DNA from: Arion vulgaris
Lineage: Eukaryota; Mollusca; Gastropoda; Stylommatophora; Arionidae
NCBI GenBank assembly: GCA_020796225.1
Contig: CM036754.1
Span: 68,316,000 to 68,379,999 of the forward strand
Length of the DNA stretch: 64,000 nt
Direction of reading: 5' to 3'
The translations under genes and the position numbers were made by a program. How positions within the stretch are numbered: the first letter of the stretch is position 1; every line of letters begins with the position of its first letter. Positions 19,601 to 31,235 of the stretch are shown piece by piece. The notes under the pieces were generated by a model, which saw only the letters and a list, made by a program, of their open reading frames with translations, was not told the DNA's origin and ran no database searches.

Positions 19601-21547
19601 TCACCTTTTGTACTTGAGACATCATATTCTATTGTCTTCTTTATGTACATTTATCATTTATGTGATTAGATATCTTGATTTTCTTTTTCACGCTTCACCC
19701 CTAGGGAGGCATAGGTCTACAACCAAGCCTTCCTATCCAAGACCATCTCTTCACCCCTAGGGAGGCATAGGTCTACAACCAAGCCTTCCTATCCAAGACC
19801 ATCTCTTCACCCCTAGGGAGGCATACCAAGCCTTCCTATCCAAGACCATCTCTTCAACCCTAGGGGGGTATAGGTCTACAACCAAGCCTTCCTATCCAAG
19901 ACCATCTCTTCAACCCTGGGGAGGCATAGGTCTACAACCAAGCCTTCCTATCCAAGACCATCTCTTCAACCCTAGGGAGGCATAGGTCTACAACCAAGCC
20001 TTCCTATCCAAGACCATCTCTTCACCCCTAGGGAGGCATAGGTCTACAACCAAGCGTTCCTATCCAAGACCATCTCTTCAACCCTAGGGAGGCATAGGTC
20101 TACAACCAAACCTTCCTATCCAAGACCATCTCTTCACCCCTAGGGAGGCATAGGTCTACAACCAAGCCTTCCTATCCAAGACCATCTCTTCAACCCTAGG
20201 GAGGCATAAGTCTACAACCAAGGCTTTCCAAGCCTTTCTATCCAAGACCATCTTTTCCAGATCTCTTCACTCCCTCCCCATTTTCTTGCATTCCGTTTCC
20301 AACTCCAGTCTCCAGGTGTTTACATGAGTCCTCCCTTCCGGGATCCTTCTTCTTCCTCGGGTGATGAGCTCTTGAATTTCCCAGGTTGTGGTTTCTGTAG
20401 CTATCTAGTCTTTTTTTAGAGGGTGGGGTAGCTAGCCCCACGCCTCACCTCCTTAGCCACTTCTTACGACATGAAGGGCAGATAACAATGGTTCTATTCT
20501 TTGGGCCCGGTAACCACTGGGGTGATCTTGCATTTTATTTGCTATTATTCTCTTATCTTACTTCAAATGCTCTCATTCTGACTCTCTCTCTTATGTTTCG
20601 GATAATTCAAAATGGGAAAAAAGCGACTTGTTTTAAAGATATACAAACTAATAACTTCAAGTATCTTATGTTAATCTACAGTCATGGACATAGAAATAGA
20701 TTGATAAGACCATCATCATTATACATTGGTGAATAACCATGTGTGCTCTAATCTCTCTCTTACACATGAAGATCATAGCTGCAGTACACAAACTCTGCAG
20801 CGCTGGTGAAATCCTCGATGTCATTTTGAGGATGGGAAAGAAATGATGGAAATTTAGTAATTGTTATTATGATTTATGTGCTTGGACAGCAACTTTTGAA
20901 CCTAATCTTGTTGGTTGCCAATTGTTCTTTTACATGTTCAACTTGAATATAGGGCCTATGTTTTATTGTCCATTTCTGGCCGGATTAGGAACTTGATATC
21001 TACACTTAGATCAAGAATTTCTGGAAAAATAGTCTGATCACTGCCCACAGGAAACAAACTGTGTACTTTTGTAGTGAGACATGACAACTGTACATCAACA
21101 CACCATGGACAGAGAAATGTGATGTAATAAAAGAAATTGGTAGCCATACTTTAGCTTTGAGCACAATTGTATATGAACAGAGGAGACACACGATAACCAT
21201 TCAACAAGAATATTCTGTATAAGAAATTACTACCATTTGAGGTTATCTTCATTTTGAATGTATCTTAACTGGTTGGCTCCTATAAGCCCCTGGGAGCGTC
21301 ACTATTTATTTGTTTTAGAATGATCTTAAATCAAATTTATTTACCTGCAAAATGGTATATTACTCATAAAAATCTTTTAACAAAACTGCAGCTGAATTTG
21401 TAATACACATGTATTCGGAAAATAGGACCTAAATTTCATTCAGCCATCCATTTTTCAATTTAGTAGCTAACCAGTTAAGTAGGGAGAGCTACCTAACTTG
21501 ATGAGAGATGCATAACTAGTAAAACATAGCAAGTATTTGAGTGTGTG

Positions 21548-21634
<87 letters not shown>

Positions 21635-24627
21635 TCACCTTGTTCTGAAAGAGAATGAGCAACTATGTTTCTGGTCTGGAGTTCTGTTCAAGTCCGGTCT
21701 GCTAATCAATATCACCAAATTATTTGATCCCTGTACTATATTTTTTATTTCTTGATTGAAGATTTCTGTCTCATTATTCCAGACATTTGACCTGATTAAA
21801 CATTTGTTTTTCATAGAAGAGGACTCAGGTGGAGCAGAGAGTAAAGAAGAGGGAGAGGAGAAGAAAAAGAGACAGACAAGAGGAGGTAAAGCAATGATGA
21901 AAACAAAGAAGAAAATTGAACCTCAAGGAGTGAAACTATGGACACAGACAAGGGGCAAGAAGAAGAAAGTCACTATAGTTGTTGGTTTAGCATCTTATGG
22001 TAAGTGTGTGTCATTTCTTATGTGTATCAAATATTTGTAAATATGCCATTTCTATCTATCTATTCTCGAATCCTGTTTTGTAAATCTTCTACAACCCCAA
22101 CCAGACTTGCAAGAATATTAAATTAAATGTAGGGTAGCTAGACAAGAGCACTATACTGGAAGCCAAAGAAGAATAGTAAACCAACATAGAAATGGTGTAG
22201 TTGGTCACCACACGCTGAGAGACATACCAAGGAAAAGATTGGAGCATTTATCTATCAATTGGTTTGCTGTGCTGTGATGATGATCTGTCGACTAAATAAA
22301 AACTAATTTGCCTTTTGGACTCTAGCTTCTATTTCTTTGCCGAGTCTTCCATCGTCTTTAAGTAGTATAGACTGTTTACTTCAACAAACATGCAGATAGT
22401 AGAGGATGTTGAATGTGTATAAAAAGGGACATACATTGCCGGGCTACAGATGTTGAATGATATCAGATGAAATAAGGGTGCATCTATGCTGCATCAAAAA
22501 GAATTTGTTGAAACACGTAAAAACAAAGTACTGTAGTTTACAAAAACAATAACAATACACAGCAATGTTTCGACCAAAGGTCTTTATCAAGCAAAGGATA
22601 CAAGAGAGGTGAAGAATTTCACATCTCGCACAACAGACAAAATGTAGTCTAACAAGTTCCTAATGGCCCTAAAATGAAAATATATGACTAAAAACAAATA
22701 ACGAAATAAATGCAAAAAAACTAGAAGTGGAAAAAAAAGAAGATAAACAATACAAATATATAAATATAACTTAAATACAATTAACATACACACATATAGA
22801 ATATGGAGCAAGAGAACAGACAGTATTAAAAAGCATAGAAATGTAATGCATTGAGTCCATGAGACGGCAAGGTACCATTTAAAGATATAAAACGATTCTC
22901 TAGAGCAAATCAACTTTGATCATCAGATGAACATGATCGGATGGCTGTGACCTGGACATTGCGAGCTCCTAAATGGTCAGTTCCATTGAAATGTATGGCT
23001 ACATGGGTCACTAAGCATTTTGCCTGTTTCACCGATATATGCCGTATCACAACGTTTACAAGTGATGACGTAGATTATATTGCGTGACTCACATGTGAAA
23101 CCATCCTCTAATCGGTAATGGAAGAAATTGGAATGATTGTAGGAGTTGGCACTGACTGAACCCAAACATCAGTATGTTTAACAGAGTCAGATGAACCATC
23201 AGTTATACCCTACAATAGTTTACTGTTGAGCCCTGCTGAAGAAGTTATGTAATACATATTTAATTGTTCTATAACAGTTGACATCTAACAACAGATATCT
23301 AAATAATTGTGTGTGTGTTTTCTTCTCACTGTTCAGAAATTGACTTGAAGGAGGCAAGTAAATTTTTTGCTGGCAAGTTTTCCTGTGGATCTTCAATCGG
23401 AGGAGAAGATGAAATTGTGGTCCAGGGTGATGTCAAGGATGATCTCTTTGAAATATTACCAGAAAAATGGAAAATTGTAAGTACACATCAAAGTAGCAGC
23501 GTTACAATTTGTAGCATTTGTAGACTTTGCTGGCTGTGTGTGGTAACAGCATTACAAGCTGTAGACTATTGTGTATGGAAACAGCATTACAAGTTGTAGA
23601 CTATTGTGGGTAGTAATGTGTGTGGGCTTATTCCTATACTTGATGTTAAGCATGTAAGGAAAGGAATTGACCCTCCATCTTCCGCATACTCTGGCCTAGA
23701 AATATGAAGTGACAGACACTTCATACCTTTAGGTAGGAAAAGGCGTCAGGATTAATTTCTTTTTGAAATTGATCCTGTCAGTTGATAGAAACAGTAAAGA
23801 ACACAATTTGCATCTCTAGCATACAAAATCTTGACAACTGCTAGAATATATTATAACACAGTTGATTATGTATGCATGAATATGGGACATACATTTGGAA
23901 AGTGTTGATAGATAGTTAAATATTTAGCTTCATTGCTAACAAGTTCTTGCCCATGTGTTGTCGGTGCTCTCAAGGGGAGCAAAGAATAGGAACACTGTGA
24001 CCTACAGGCATGTCGTAAGAGACGACTGAGGAAGGAGCCTAGGGAAGCTACACTAGTAAATAAAAAGCGTCACAGCAATTTGATGTGCTGGCTTACTTAT
24101 AGGCGCGAAACTGGCACAGCGTATAATTGCTCTTAGGCACGGATCACATACAAATCACAAAGAGTGGTTAACCAGTGGTCAATATGGAGCATTCGAAGAA
24201 GCAGAATTGCTAACAAGCAACAGAAATGAAATAACGGAGATTTAAAAAAAGAATGAACATAACTCTGCAGATATGAAAAGGACTAGAATATCCATAGAAG
24301 GGAATTGATATAAAGACCAAATTGAGATGTTTAAGAACATATGTTTCCTATAGTAGGGTATGCCTGTGAGACATGGGTTATTGATAAGACAGATGGAAAA
24401 TTGATGCAAGTACTATAGAAGAGTATTCAGAATAATATAGACAGAAATAAAGATCAAATCATGGAATGAATATATAGAAATATGGGTCCATGAATTAATG
24501 TTAGTTTCCTTTTATGCTCACATCAATACTCACTCAATTATTTGCGATGAATCAATTCAATTATTTTGTTAAATTTCTTCTTCAGATTGATGAAGATGAT
24601 ATAGAGGACTGTGGTGAAAAGAAATAG
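16669..24627 (+). CDS. DENR: Density-regulated protein (SUI1-domain translation re-initiation factor)
   Basis: Exons 16669-16756, 18146-18165, 19476-19566, 21817-21999, 23337-23476 and 24586-24627 join in phase to 188 codons (187 aa; human about 198). The N-terminus has [20 protein letters not shown] and [19 protein letters not shown], keeping the cysteine cluster of the DENR N-terminal domain. Exon 4 is a lysine-rich linker ([10 protein letters not shown]), and exons 4-6 hold the SUI1 domain ([39 protein letters not shown]) and the acidic end [13 protein letters not shown]. Known role: with MCTS1 it recycles 40S ribosomes and supports re-initiation after upstream ORFs, in the cytoplasm. Exon 2 is only 20 nt. 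The start ATG has a good context (AAAATGG). Introns hold a mariner-like fragment, TTAA MITE, LINE and PLE pieces. Confidence 0.95.
17577..17765 (+). pseudogene. Mariner-type transposase N-terminal fragment
   Basis: In DENR intron 1 the plus strand reads [20 protein letters not shown], and in the next frame [15 protein letters not shown]. Together they resemble the helix-turn-helix at the start of mariner/SETMAR-like transposases (EFL.AE...IH, then VD.STV..W). The match is short and frameshifted, with no catalytic domain after it. Confidence 0.45.
19690..20245. repeat. 56-bp minisatellite in DENR intron 3
   Basis: About ten copies of a unit with CTTCACCCCTAGGGAGGCAT, AGGTCTACAACCAAGCCTTC and CTATCCAAGACCATCT; one copy lacks an internal stretch. 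It is GC-richer than its surroundings. Short runs such as CCTAGGG and AAGGCTTGG near each other could form small hairpins. Confidence 0.9.
20245..20520 (-). mobile_element. LINE leader-like fragment
   Basis: The minus strand carries GGGCCCAAAGAATAGAACC, a TGTCGTAAGAAGTGGCTAAG segment and GGGGCTAGCTACCCCACC, a combination shared with leader regions of invertebrate LINEs and partly with the element at 6495-6790. The open reading (about 20238-20441) is probably leader sequence, not a gene. Confidence 0.4.
20880..21150 (-). mobile_element. Dispersed repeat with EMDNK-ending reading frame, copy 1
   Basis: The minus strand reads [18 protein letters not shown] and ends PEMDNKT-stop, followed by non-coding sequence. 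A plus-strand relative at 38165-38420 reads SNQEIFPEIADLSVGETRF and ends SEMDNKI-stop. The similarity continues past the stop codons (ATAGGTCTTGT-like words, then GTAAAAGAAC), so this is a repeat family rather than a conserved exon. Element class unknown. Confidence 0.45.
21265..21478. mobile_element. TTAA-flanked MITE, about 214 bp
   Basis: TTAACTGGTTGGCTCCTA at the left end and TAGTAGCTAACCAGTTAA at the right end are near-perfect inverted repeats, with TTAA duplicated at 21265-21268 and 21475-21478. The interior is non-coding. The terminal CTGGTTGGCTCC resembles the CTGATTCAGTCC of the larger TTAA elements at 26311 and 28347. It lies in DENR intron 3. Confidence 0.65.
21549..21632. repeat. 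(TA)n microsatellite, about 41 units
   Basis: An uninterrupted alternating TA run in DENR intron 3, about 180 bp before exon 4. Confidence 0.97.
22120..22300 (+). mobile_element. I-type LINE 3' end in DENR intron 4
   Basis: The plus strand reads [19 protein letters not shown] then [10 protein letters not shown], the C-terminus of the same family as 5020-5262, followed by GATGATGATCTGTCGACTAAAT. Very short 5'-truncated copy. Confidence 0.65.
22495..23165 (-). mobile_element. PLE 3' fragment, minus strand
   Basis: The minus strand from 23165 reads [20 protein letters not shown] and [10 protein letters not shown], then [13 protein letters not shown] and [13 protein letters not shown]. This is a diverged copy of the PLE endonuclease. 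It is followed by a PLE tail with the TTGATAAAGACC...GGTCGAAAC motif at 22567-22590 and ends near 22500. Frameshifts and an internal deletion near 22985 inactivate it. It lies in DENR intron 4. Confidence 0.85.
23945..24215 (+). mobile_element. About 290-bp dispersed non-autonomous element, copy 2
   Basis: Contains AGCAAAGAATAGGAACACTG, ATGTCGTAAGAGACGACTGA, AAGCTACACTAGTAAATAAA and TTTGATGTGCTGGCTTACTT in the same order as the minus-strand copy at 6495-6790. In DENR intron 5. Confidence 0.6.
24230..24490 (+). mobile_element. Decayed RTE-like LINE thumb fragment
   Basis: A scrambled plus-strand reading with [25 protein letters not shown] and RRVFRII elements matches the LINE segment between the RT and the C-terminus (compare SLLYGSETW...LRCLRKIM at 41331-41669). 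Frame damage is heavy. Confidence 0.5.
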
Positions 24628-24739
24628 GTGGTCCAGATGGTTGTCTATATTAAATGATTACTTGTGTGTATGTGTGTCTATTGTACATTTCTTTGCTGAC
24701 TCTGGGGACTTGCATGTATGTACCAAACTCATTCTTAAA

Positions 24740-24745
24740 AATAAA
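24740..24745 (+). terminator. DENR polyadenylation signal
   Basis: AATAAA, 113 bp after the DENR stop codon, with GT-rich sequence around 24660-24690 before it. It is the first canonical signal after the gene. Confidence 0.65.
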
Positions 24746-24796
24746 TCACTATTTCTCGGAGACCATGTTTCTTGTTATTTGTAATGTTTGATAGCG

Positions 24797-25488
24797 TAAC
24801 ACTTTGGCTGCCACCGACGACAAAAGTTGGCGAAATACCAGCTTCTTTTCGCTGCTGTCAGTAATGCGACTTTTGTCGCAGACATGTCGCCGGGCGATGT
24901 CTATTTTGAGCGGGAGTATCGCTAGGGTTCCCCGTGACATACTATTTCGTATTGTTCGAAGGGCTCTACAAAATGGTGGATCTAACACACATGCGGTAAA
25001 TGTCGGTATAAATCTGATTTTTCGTAAGTAGACAAACATTTTCAAAATGGATGGCGTAGCTGATGAATAGTGATGTCCAAAATGACTCTTTTTTGACTTT
25101 TTAGCCAGTGATAGTGTTAAAACGAACTCTGAATGTGATATGAATTTGAACTGTGATTCACAGGACGATGTTCATAGATCGATAGCAGACATTCCCAGAG
25201 GTACAGGAGTAGGTGATGGACACCCATCTCGAAAACGATGGCATATCATACTGTGGATAGGTATGGGGATATCAGTTGCTACAATAGCTTGTGGATTGTA
25301 AAGAATATATTCCACATATAGACAGGTTAGTAGCTCATTAATATATTAACAATATTCCATAGTTTAAAAGTCCTAAGTTTATTTCTTACGATTTTTTGAA
25401 ATTGCTACTCTGAATACTGATCATGCCGAAAAAGTAATGTGACAGTGAGCCAGACTGTTGAAAAATTTGGTTGCAGCGAAAGTGTTAA
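24797..25488. mobile_element. TTAA-type (piggyBac-like) element, about 690 bp, within diverged satellite
   Basis: Inverted ends CACTTTGGCTGCCACC at the left and GGTTGCAGCGAAAGTG at the right differ at two positions. The right flank is TTAA (25485-25488) and the left flank GTAA, one base off. The left flank at about 24760-24800 (TTTGTAATGTTTGATAGCG) resembles part of the 51-bp satellite unit and the right flank is the array itself, so the element probably landed in satellite DNA. It carries a short ORF (25086-25301) but no full transposase. Confidence 0.6.
25086..25301 (+). pseudogene. Unrecognised short ORF inside the TTAA element
   Basis: An open frame of about 71 codons reading [16 protein letters not shown], then [18 protein letters not shown] and a hydrophobic end [21 protein letters not shown]. 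It has no good start codon of its own; an upstream ATG (MDGVADE) is in another context. It could be a remnant of the acidic N-terminus of a piggyBac-like transposase followed by a deletion. I cannot assign a function. Confidence 0.3.
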
Positions 25489-26310
25489 TCATACACTAAT
25501 GGGCAACACGCAACCATTTTGTAATATCTGATAGTGTAACCATACATTAATAGACAACATGCAACCACTTTGTAATATCTGATAGTCTAACCATACACTA
25601 ATAGACAACATGCAACCATTTTGTAATATCTGATAGCGTAACCATACACTAATAGACAACATGCAACCACTTTGTAATATCTGATAGTGTAACCATACAC
25701 TAATAGACAACATGCAACCACTTTGTAATATCTGATAGTGTAACCATACACTAATAGACAACATGCAACCACTTTGTAATATCTGATAGTGTAACCATAC
25801 ATTAATAGACAACATGCAACCACTTTGTAATATCTGATAGTGTAACCATACACTAAAAGACAACATGCAACCACTTTGTAATATCTGATAGTGTAACCAT
25901 ACATTAATAGACAACATGCAACACTTTGTAATATCTGATAGCGTAACCATACATTAATAGACAACATGCAACCACTTTGTAATATCTTATAGTGTAACCA
26001 TAGACTAATAGACAACATGCAACCATTTTGTAATATCTGATAGCGTAACCATACACTAATAGACAACATGCAACCACTTTGTAATATCTGATAGTGTAAC
26101 TATACATTAATAGACAACATGCAACCACTTTGTAATATCTGATAGTGTAACCATACATTAATAGACAACATGCAACCACTTTGTAATATCTGATAGTGTA
26201 ACCATACATTAATAGACAACATGCAACCACTTTGTAATATCTGATAGCGTAACCATACACTAATAGACAACATGCAACCACTGTGTAATATCTGATAGTG
26301 TAACCATACA
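25489..26310. repeat. 51-bp satellite, array 1
   Basis: About 16 copies of a unit with TAATAGACAACATGCAACCA, CTTTGTAATATCTGATAGTG and TAACCATACAT. The period of 17 codons and lack of stops keep two minus-strand frames open (VWLHYQILQSGCMLSI and MYGYTIRYYKVVACCLL units). No splice or start context supports a gene. Confidence 0.95.
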
Positions 26311-27434
26311 TTAACTGATTCAGTCCTGTGAGACACTGTAGTCACATATTTCTTATCTCGTGCCCAAACGTCTTTTAAAAGACGGCTACTATTGCGTTGA
26401 GTTTTATTAATTTTCACTCCGATTGTAGTTTTATATCAACGGAAACTAAGTAGAAAGGAAGTACTAACGATAACCAAATCACAACATCGTGGTTTTGACT
26501 AGAATCAAAGTGAAACCAAGTTTAATTTTCGTTTTCAAGTTACCCTGTGATTAAAAAATAATGTCTAACAATTCAGAGTCTAGAAATGGTTTGTTATCAG
26601 CTCGTTCTGCACGTTTACAGCTGCAGAAGTGCGAGATTGTTGCATGAAGATGTAGATACTGATAGTGAAGATAGTGAAGCTTCCGATTCTGATGACACAG
26701 AAGTTTGCATTTAAATCGTTGATTATTAATAATTTAAATAATACTAGTAGTGTTTCCAACCAGCTGCAGAGAGGCGTTGCTCAGTCAGGTTCAGTAGGAT
26801 TGCAACAAAAGAAGAAGGATTCAGACAGAACCTACACAGTCTACTTGGAGAGAAGTTATATAGTTGCTATGTTAGGACTATTATTCATATACTTTAGTTC
26901 TTTATTCCTGTAAATATTGCTATAATTTCCACTGTATGTGATTATATATTATGAGACATGAATGTTTAGTATGTGAAATCTTCAATTTGACAATTTTAAT
27001 GGAAATTTCTTCAAAGATGGTCGTGTTGCTAATTTAGCAACAGTTAGTAAACCATATATTCCGTCAATATTTTCTTAATTTTTGTGTATTCATAAATGGA
27101 TTACTTTTATAAAGAGAAGCAGTTACACTGACTTATTCACCATATTGTTCCTCAAGACCCTTGGTAAGTTGGATTTTTGTTCTCACAATTTCAATTAATT
27201 TTTTATTACATGCTAATATTTGTCATGCACAGTCAACACAACATTATATTTTCGCATACAATAAATATTTTATGAAAGTACAATCATTTATCTTTAATTT
27301 GATATATAATAAGTTCAACTTTAAATCATATTTAGAAACAATATTTTAATTTAACTAAAGTATGTGTTCAATATTTTTGAAGCTAAAAAAATAATTCCGT
27401 CCAGAGTGAAAAAAACTGTACTGAGATCAGTTAA
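26311..27434 (+). mobile_element. TTAA-flanked piggyBac-like non-autonomous element, copy A
   Basis: Bounded by TTAA that belongs to the satellite unit itself. The left end is CTGATTCAGTCCTGTGAG; the right end is the inverse, with one extra base. Near the left end it encodes MSNNSESRNGLLSARSARLQ and then, out of frame, an acidic serine/aspartate-rich stretch. This is typical of a piggyBac transposase N-terminus, but there is no DDE catalytic region. Copy B (28347-29475) differs from it by many single-base indels. Confidence 0.75.
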
Positions 27435-28346
27435 TAGACAACATGCAACCACTTTGTAATATCTGATAGTGTAACCATACATTAATAGACAACATGCAAC
27501 CACTTGTAATATCTGATAGCGTAACCATACATTAATAGACAACATGCAACCACTTTGTAATATCTGATAGTGTAACCATACATTAATAGACAACATGCAA
27601 CCACTTTGTAATATCTGATAGTGTAACCATAGACTAATAGACAACATGCAACCACTTTGTAATATCTGATAGTGTAACCATACACTAATAGACAACATGC
27701 AACCACTTTGTAATATCTGATAGCGTAACATACACTAATAGACAACATGCAACCACTTTGTAATATCTGATAGCGTAACCATACATTAATAGACAACATG
27801 CAACCACTTTGTAATATCTGATAGTGTAACCATAGACTAATAGACAACATGCAACCACTTTGTAATATCTGATAGTGTAACCATACATTAATAGACAACA
27901 TGCAACCACTTTGTAATATCTGATAGTGTAACCATACATTAATAGACAACATGCAACCACTTTGTAATATCTGATAGTGTAACCATACATTAATAGACAA
28001 CATGCAACCACTTTGTAATATCTGATAGTGTAACCATAGACTAATAGACAACATGCAACCACTTTGTAATATCTGATAGTGTAACCATACACTAATAGAC
28101 AACATGCAACCACTTTGTAATATCTGATAGCGTAACCATACATTAATAGACAACATGCAACCACTTTGTAATATCTGATAGTGTAACCATACATTAATAG
28201 ACAACATGCAACCACTTTGTAATATCTGATAGTGTAACCATACATTAATAGACAACATGCAACCACTTTGTAATATCTGATAGCGTAACCATACACTAAT
28301 AGACAACATGCAACCACTGTGTAATATCTGATAGTGTAACCATACA
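27435..28346. repeat. 51-bp satellite, array 2
   Basis: About 18 copies between the two TTAA elements. The order of variant units (ATAGACTAAT, ATACACTAAT and GATAGCG types) after element A matches that after element B, and the last two units before elements A and B share the same CCACTGTGTAAT variant. This points to duplication of a large segment. Confidence 0.95.
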
Positions 28347-29475
28347 TTAACTGATTCAGTCCCGTGGAACACTGTAGTGCACATATTTCTTATCTCATGG
28401 CAACGTCTTTTAAAAGACGGCTACTATTGCAGTTGAGTTTTTATTAATTTCACTCCGATTGTAGTTTTATATCAACCGGAACTAAGTAGAAAGGAAGTAC
28501 TAACGATAACCAAATCACAACATCGTGTTTTTGACTAGAATCAGAAGTGAAACCAAGTTTAATTTTCGTTTCAAGTTACCCTGTGATTAAAAAATAATGT
28601 CTAACAATTCAGAGTCTAGAAATGGTTTGTTATCAGCTCGTTCTGCACGTTTACAGCTGCAGAAGTGCGAGATTGTTGCATGAAGATGTAGATACTGATA
28701 GTGAAGATAGTGAAGCTTCCGATTCTGATGACACAGAAGTTTGTGATTTAAATACGTTGATTATTAATAATTTAAATAATACTAGTAGTGTTTCCCAACC
28801 AGCTGCGAGAGGGGCGTTGCTCCAGTCAGGTTCCAGTAGGATTGCAACAAAAAGAAGGATTCAGACAGAACCTACACAGTCTACTTGGAGAAAAGTTATA
28901 TAGTTGCTATGTTAGGACTATTATTCATATACTTTAGTTCTTTATTCCTGTAAATATTGCTATAATTTCCACTGTATGTGATTATATATTATGAGACATG
29001 AATGTTTAGTATGTAAAATCTTCAATTTGACAATTTTTAATGGAAATTTCTTCAAAGATGGTCGTGTTGCTAATTTTCGAACAGTTAGTAAACCATATAT
29101 TCCGTCAATATTTTCTTAATTTTTGTGTATTCATAAATGGATTACTTATATAAAGAGAGCAGTTACACTGACTTATTCACCATATTGTTCCTCAAGACCC
29201 TTGGTAAGTTGGATTTTTGTTCTCACAATTTCAATTAATTTTTTATTACATGCTAATATTTGTCATGCACAGTCAACACAACATTATATTTTCGCATACA
29301 ATAAATATTTTATGAAAGTACAATCATTTATCTTTAATTTGATATATAATAAGTTCAACTTTAAATCATATTTAGAAACAATATTTTAATTTAACTAAAG
29401 TATGTGTGCAATATTTTTGAAGCTAAAAAAATAATTCCGTCCAGAGGTGAAAAAACCTGGTACTGAATCAGTTAA
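28347..29475 (+). mobile_element. TTAA-flanked piggyBac-like non-autonomous element, copy B
   Basis: The cleaner copy. Left end CTGATTCAGTCCCGTGG and right end CCTGGTACTGAATCAG, both next to TTAA (28347-28350 and 29472-29475). A plus-strand reading from 28622 contains LLHEDVDTDSEDSEASDSDD and continues to RRIQTEPTQSTWRKVI-stop. The first 30 codons (from about 28597) lie in another frame. Transposase after the acidic N-terminus is deleted, so it would need a helper in trans. Confidence 0.78.
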
Positions 29476-30618
29476 TAGACAACATGCAACCACTTTGTAA
29501 TATCTGATAGTGTAACCATACATTAATAGACAACATGCAACCACTGTGTAATATCTGATAGCGTAACCATACATTAATAGACAACATGCAACCACTGTGT
29601 AATATCTGATAGTGTAACCATACATTAATAGACAACATGCAACCACTTTGTAATATCTGATAGTGTAACCATAGACTAATAGACAACATGCAACCACTTT
29701 GTAATATCTGATAGTGTAACCATACACTAATAGACAACATGCAACCACTTTGTAATATCTGATAGCGTAACTATACACTAATAGACAACATGCAACCACT
29801 TTGTAATATCTGATAGCGTAACCATACATTAATAGACAACATGCAACCACTTTGTAATATCTGATAGTGTAACCATAGACTAATAGACAACATGCAACCA
29901 CTTTGTAATATCTGATAGTGTAACCATACATTAATAGACAACATGCAACCACTTTGTAATATCTGATAGTGTAACCATACATTAATAGACAACATGCAAC
30001 CACTTTGTAATATCTGATAGTGTAACCATACATTAATAGACAACATGCAACCACTTTGTAATATCTGATAGTGTAACCATAGACTAATAGACAACATGCA
30101 ACCACTTTGTAATATCTGATAGTGTAACCATACACTAATAGACAACATGCAACCACTTTGTAATATCTGATAGCGTAACCATACATTAATAGACAACATG
30201 CAACCACTTTGTAATATCTGATAGTGTAACCATACATTAATAGACAACATGCAACCACTTTGTAATATCTGATAGTGTAACCATGCATTAATAGACAACA
30301 TGCAACCACTTTGTAATATCTGATAGTGTAACTATACATTAATAGACAACATGCAACCACTTTGTAATATCTGATAGCGTAACCATACATTAATAGACAA
30401 CATGCAACCACTTTGTAATATCTGATAGCGTAACCATACATTAATAGACAACATGCAACCACTTTGTAATATCTGATAGTGTAACCATACATTAATAGAC
30501 AACATGCAACCACTTTGTAATATCTGATAGCGTAACCATACACTAATAGACAACATGCAACCACTTTGTAATATCTGATAGCGTAACCATAGACTAATAG
30601 ACAACATGCAACCACTTG
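29476..30618. repeat. 51-bp satellite, array 3
   Basis: About 22 copies, including a long minus-strand reading of 406 codons that is open only because of the 51-bp period. The array stops at CCACTTG near 30618. The stretch 30618-30720 has no gene. Confidence 0.95.
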
Positions 30619-30714
30619 TCAAGGAATGATCAGAGCCACATTAGTTTTCATAACTTGAAAACAACATGACAAGTAATGTCATGAACTAATTGTCATACCA
30701 TCTAGTATATTGTG

Positions 30715-31235
30715 TTGAGTCTGTATTTTTATGTAACCAGTGACACATGAAGGGTGATGTACTCAACAACATCATGCTGGCAACCTTTACTTTATAATAT
30801 TTCTGTAACCAGTGACACATGAAGGGTGATGTACTCAACAACATCATGCTGGCAACCTTTACTTTATAATATTTCTGTAACCAGTGACACATGAAGGGTG
30901 ATGTACTCAACAACATCATGCTGGCAACCTTTACTTTATAATATTTCTGTAACCAGTGACACATGAAGAGTGATGTGCTTAACAACATCATGCTTGCAAC
31001 CTTTACTTTATAATATTTCTGTAACCAGTGACACATGAAGAGTGATGTGCTTAACAACATCATGCTGGCAACCTTTACTTTATAATGTTTCTGTAACCAG
31101 TGACACATGAAGGATGATGTACTCAACAACATCATGCTGGCAACCTTTACTTTATAATATTTCTGTGACACATGAAGGGTGATGTACTCAACATCATCAT
31201 GCTGGCAACCTTTACTTTATAATATTTCTCTGGTT
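30715..31235. repeat. 72-bp minisatellite
   Basis: About seven copies of a unit with TGTAACCAGTGACACATGAA, GGGTGATGTACTCAACAACA and TCATGCTGGCAACCTTTACT. The period is 24 codons, leaving a minus-strand frame open (SMMLLSTSLFMCHWLQKYYK type units). Not a gene. Confidence 0.92.

Noticed and set aside
25489..30615. Minus-strand ORFs up to 406 codons in the 51-bp arrays
   Set aside because: The unit is 17 codons long without stops, so open frames are automatic. Two frames are open at once and there is no splice or start context.
30686..31171. 161-codon minus-strand ORF
   Set aside because: Explained by the 72-bp (24-codon) minisatellite.
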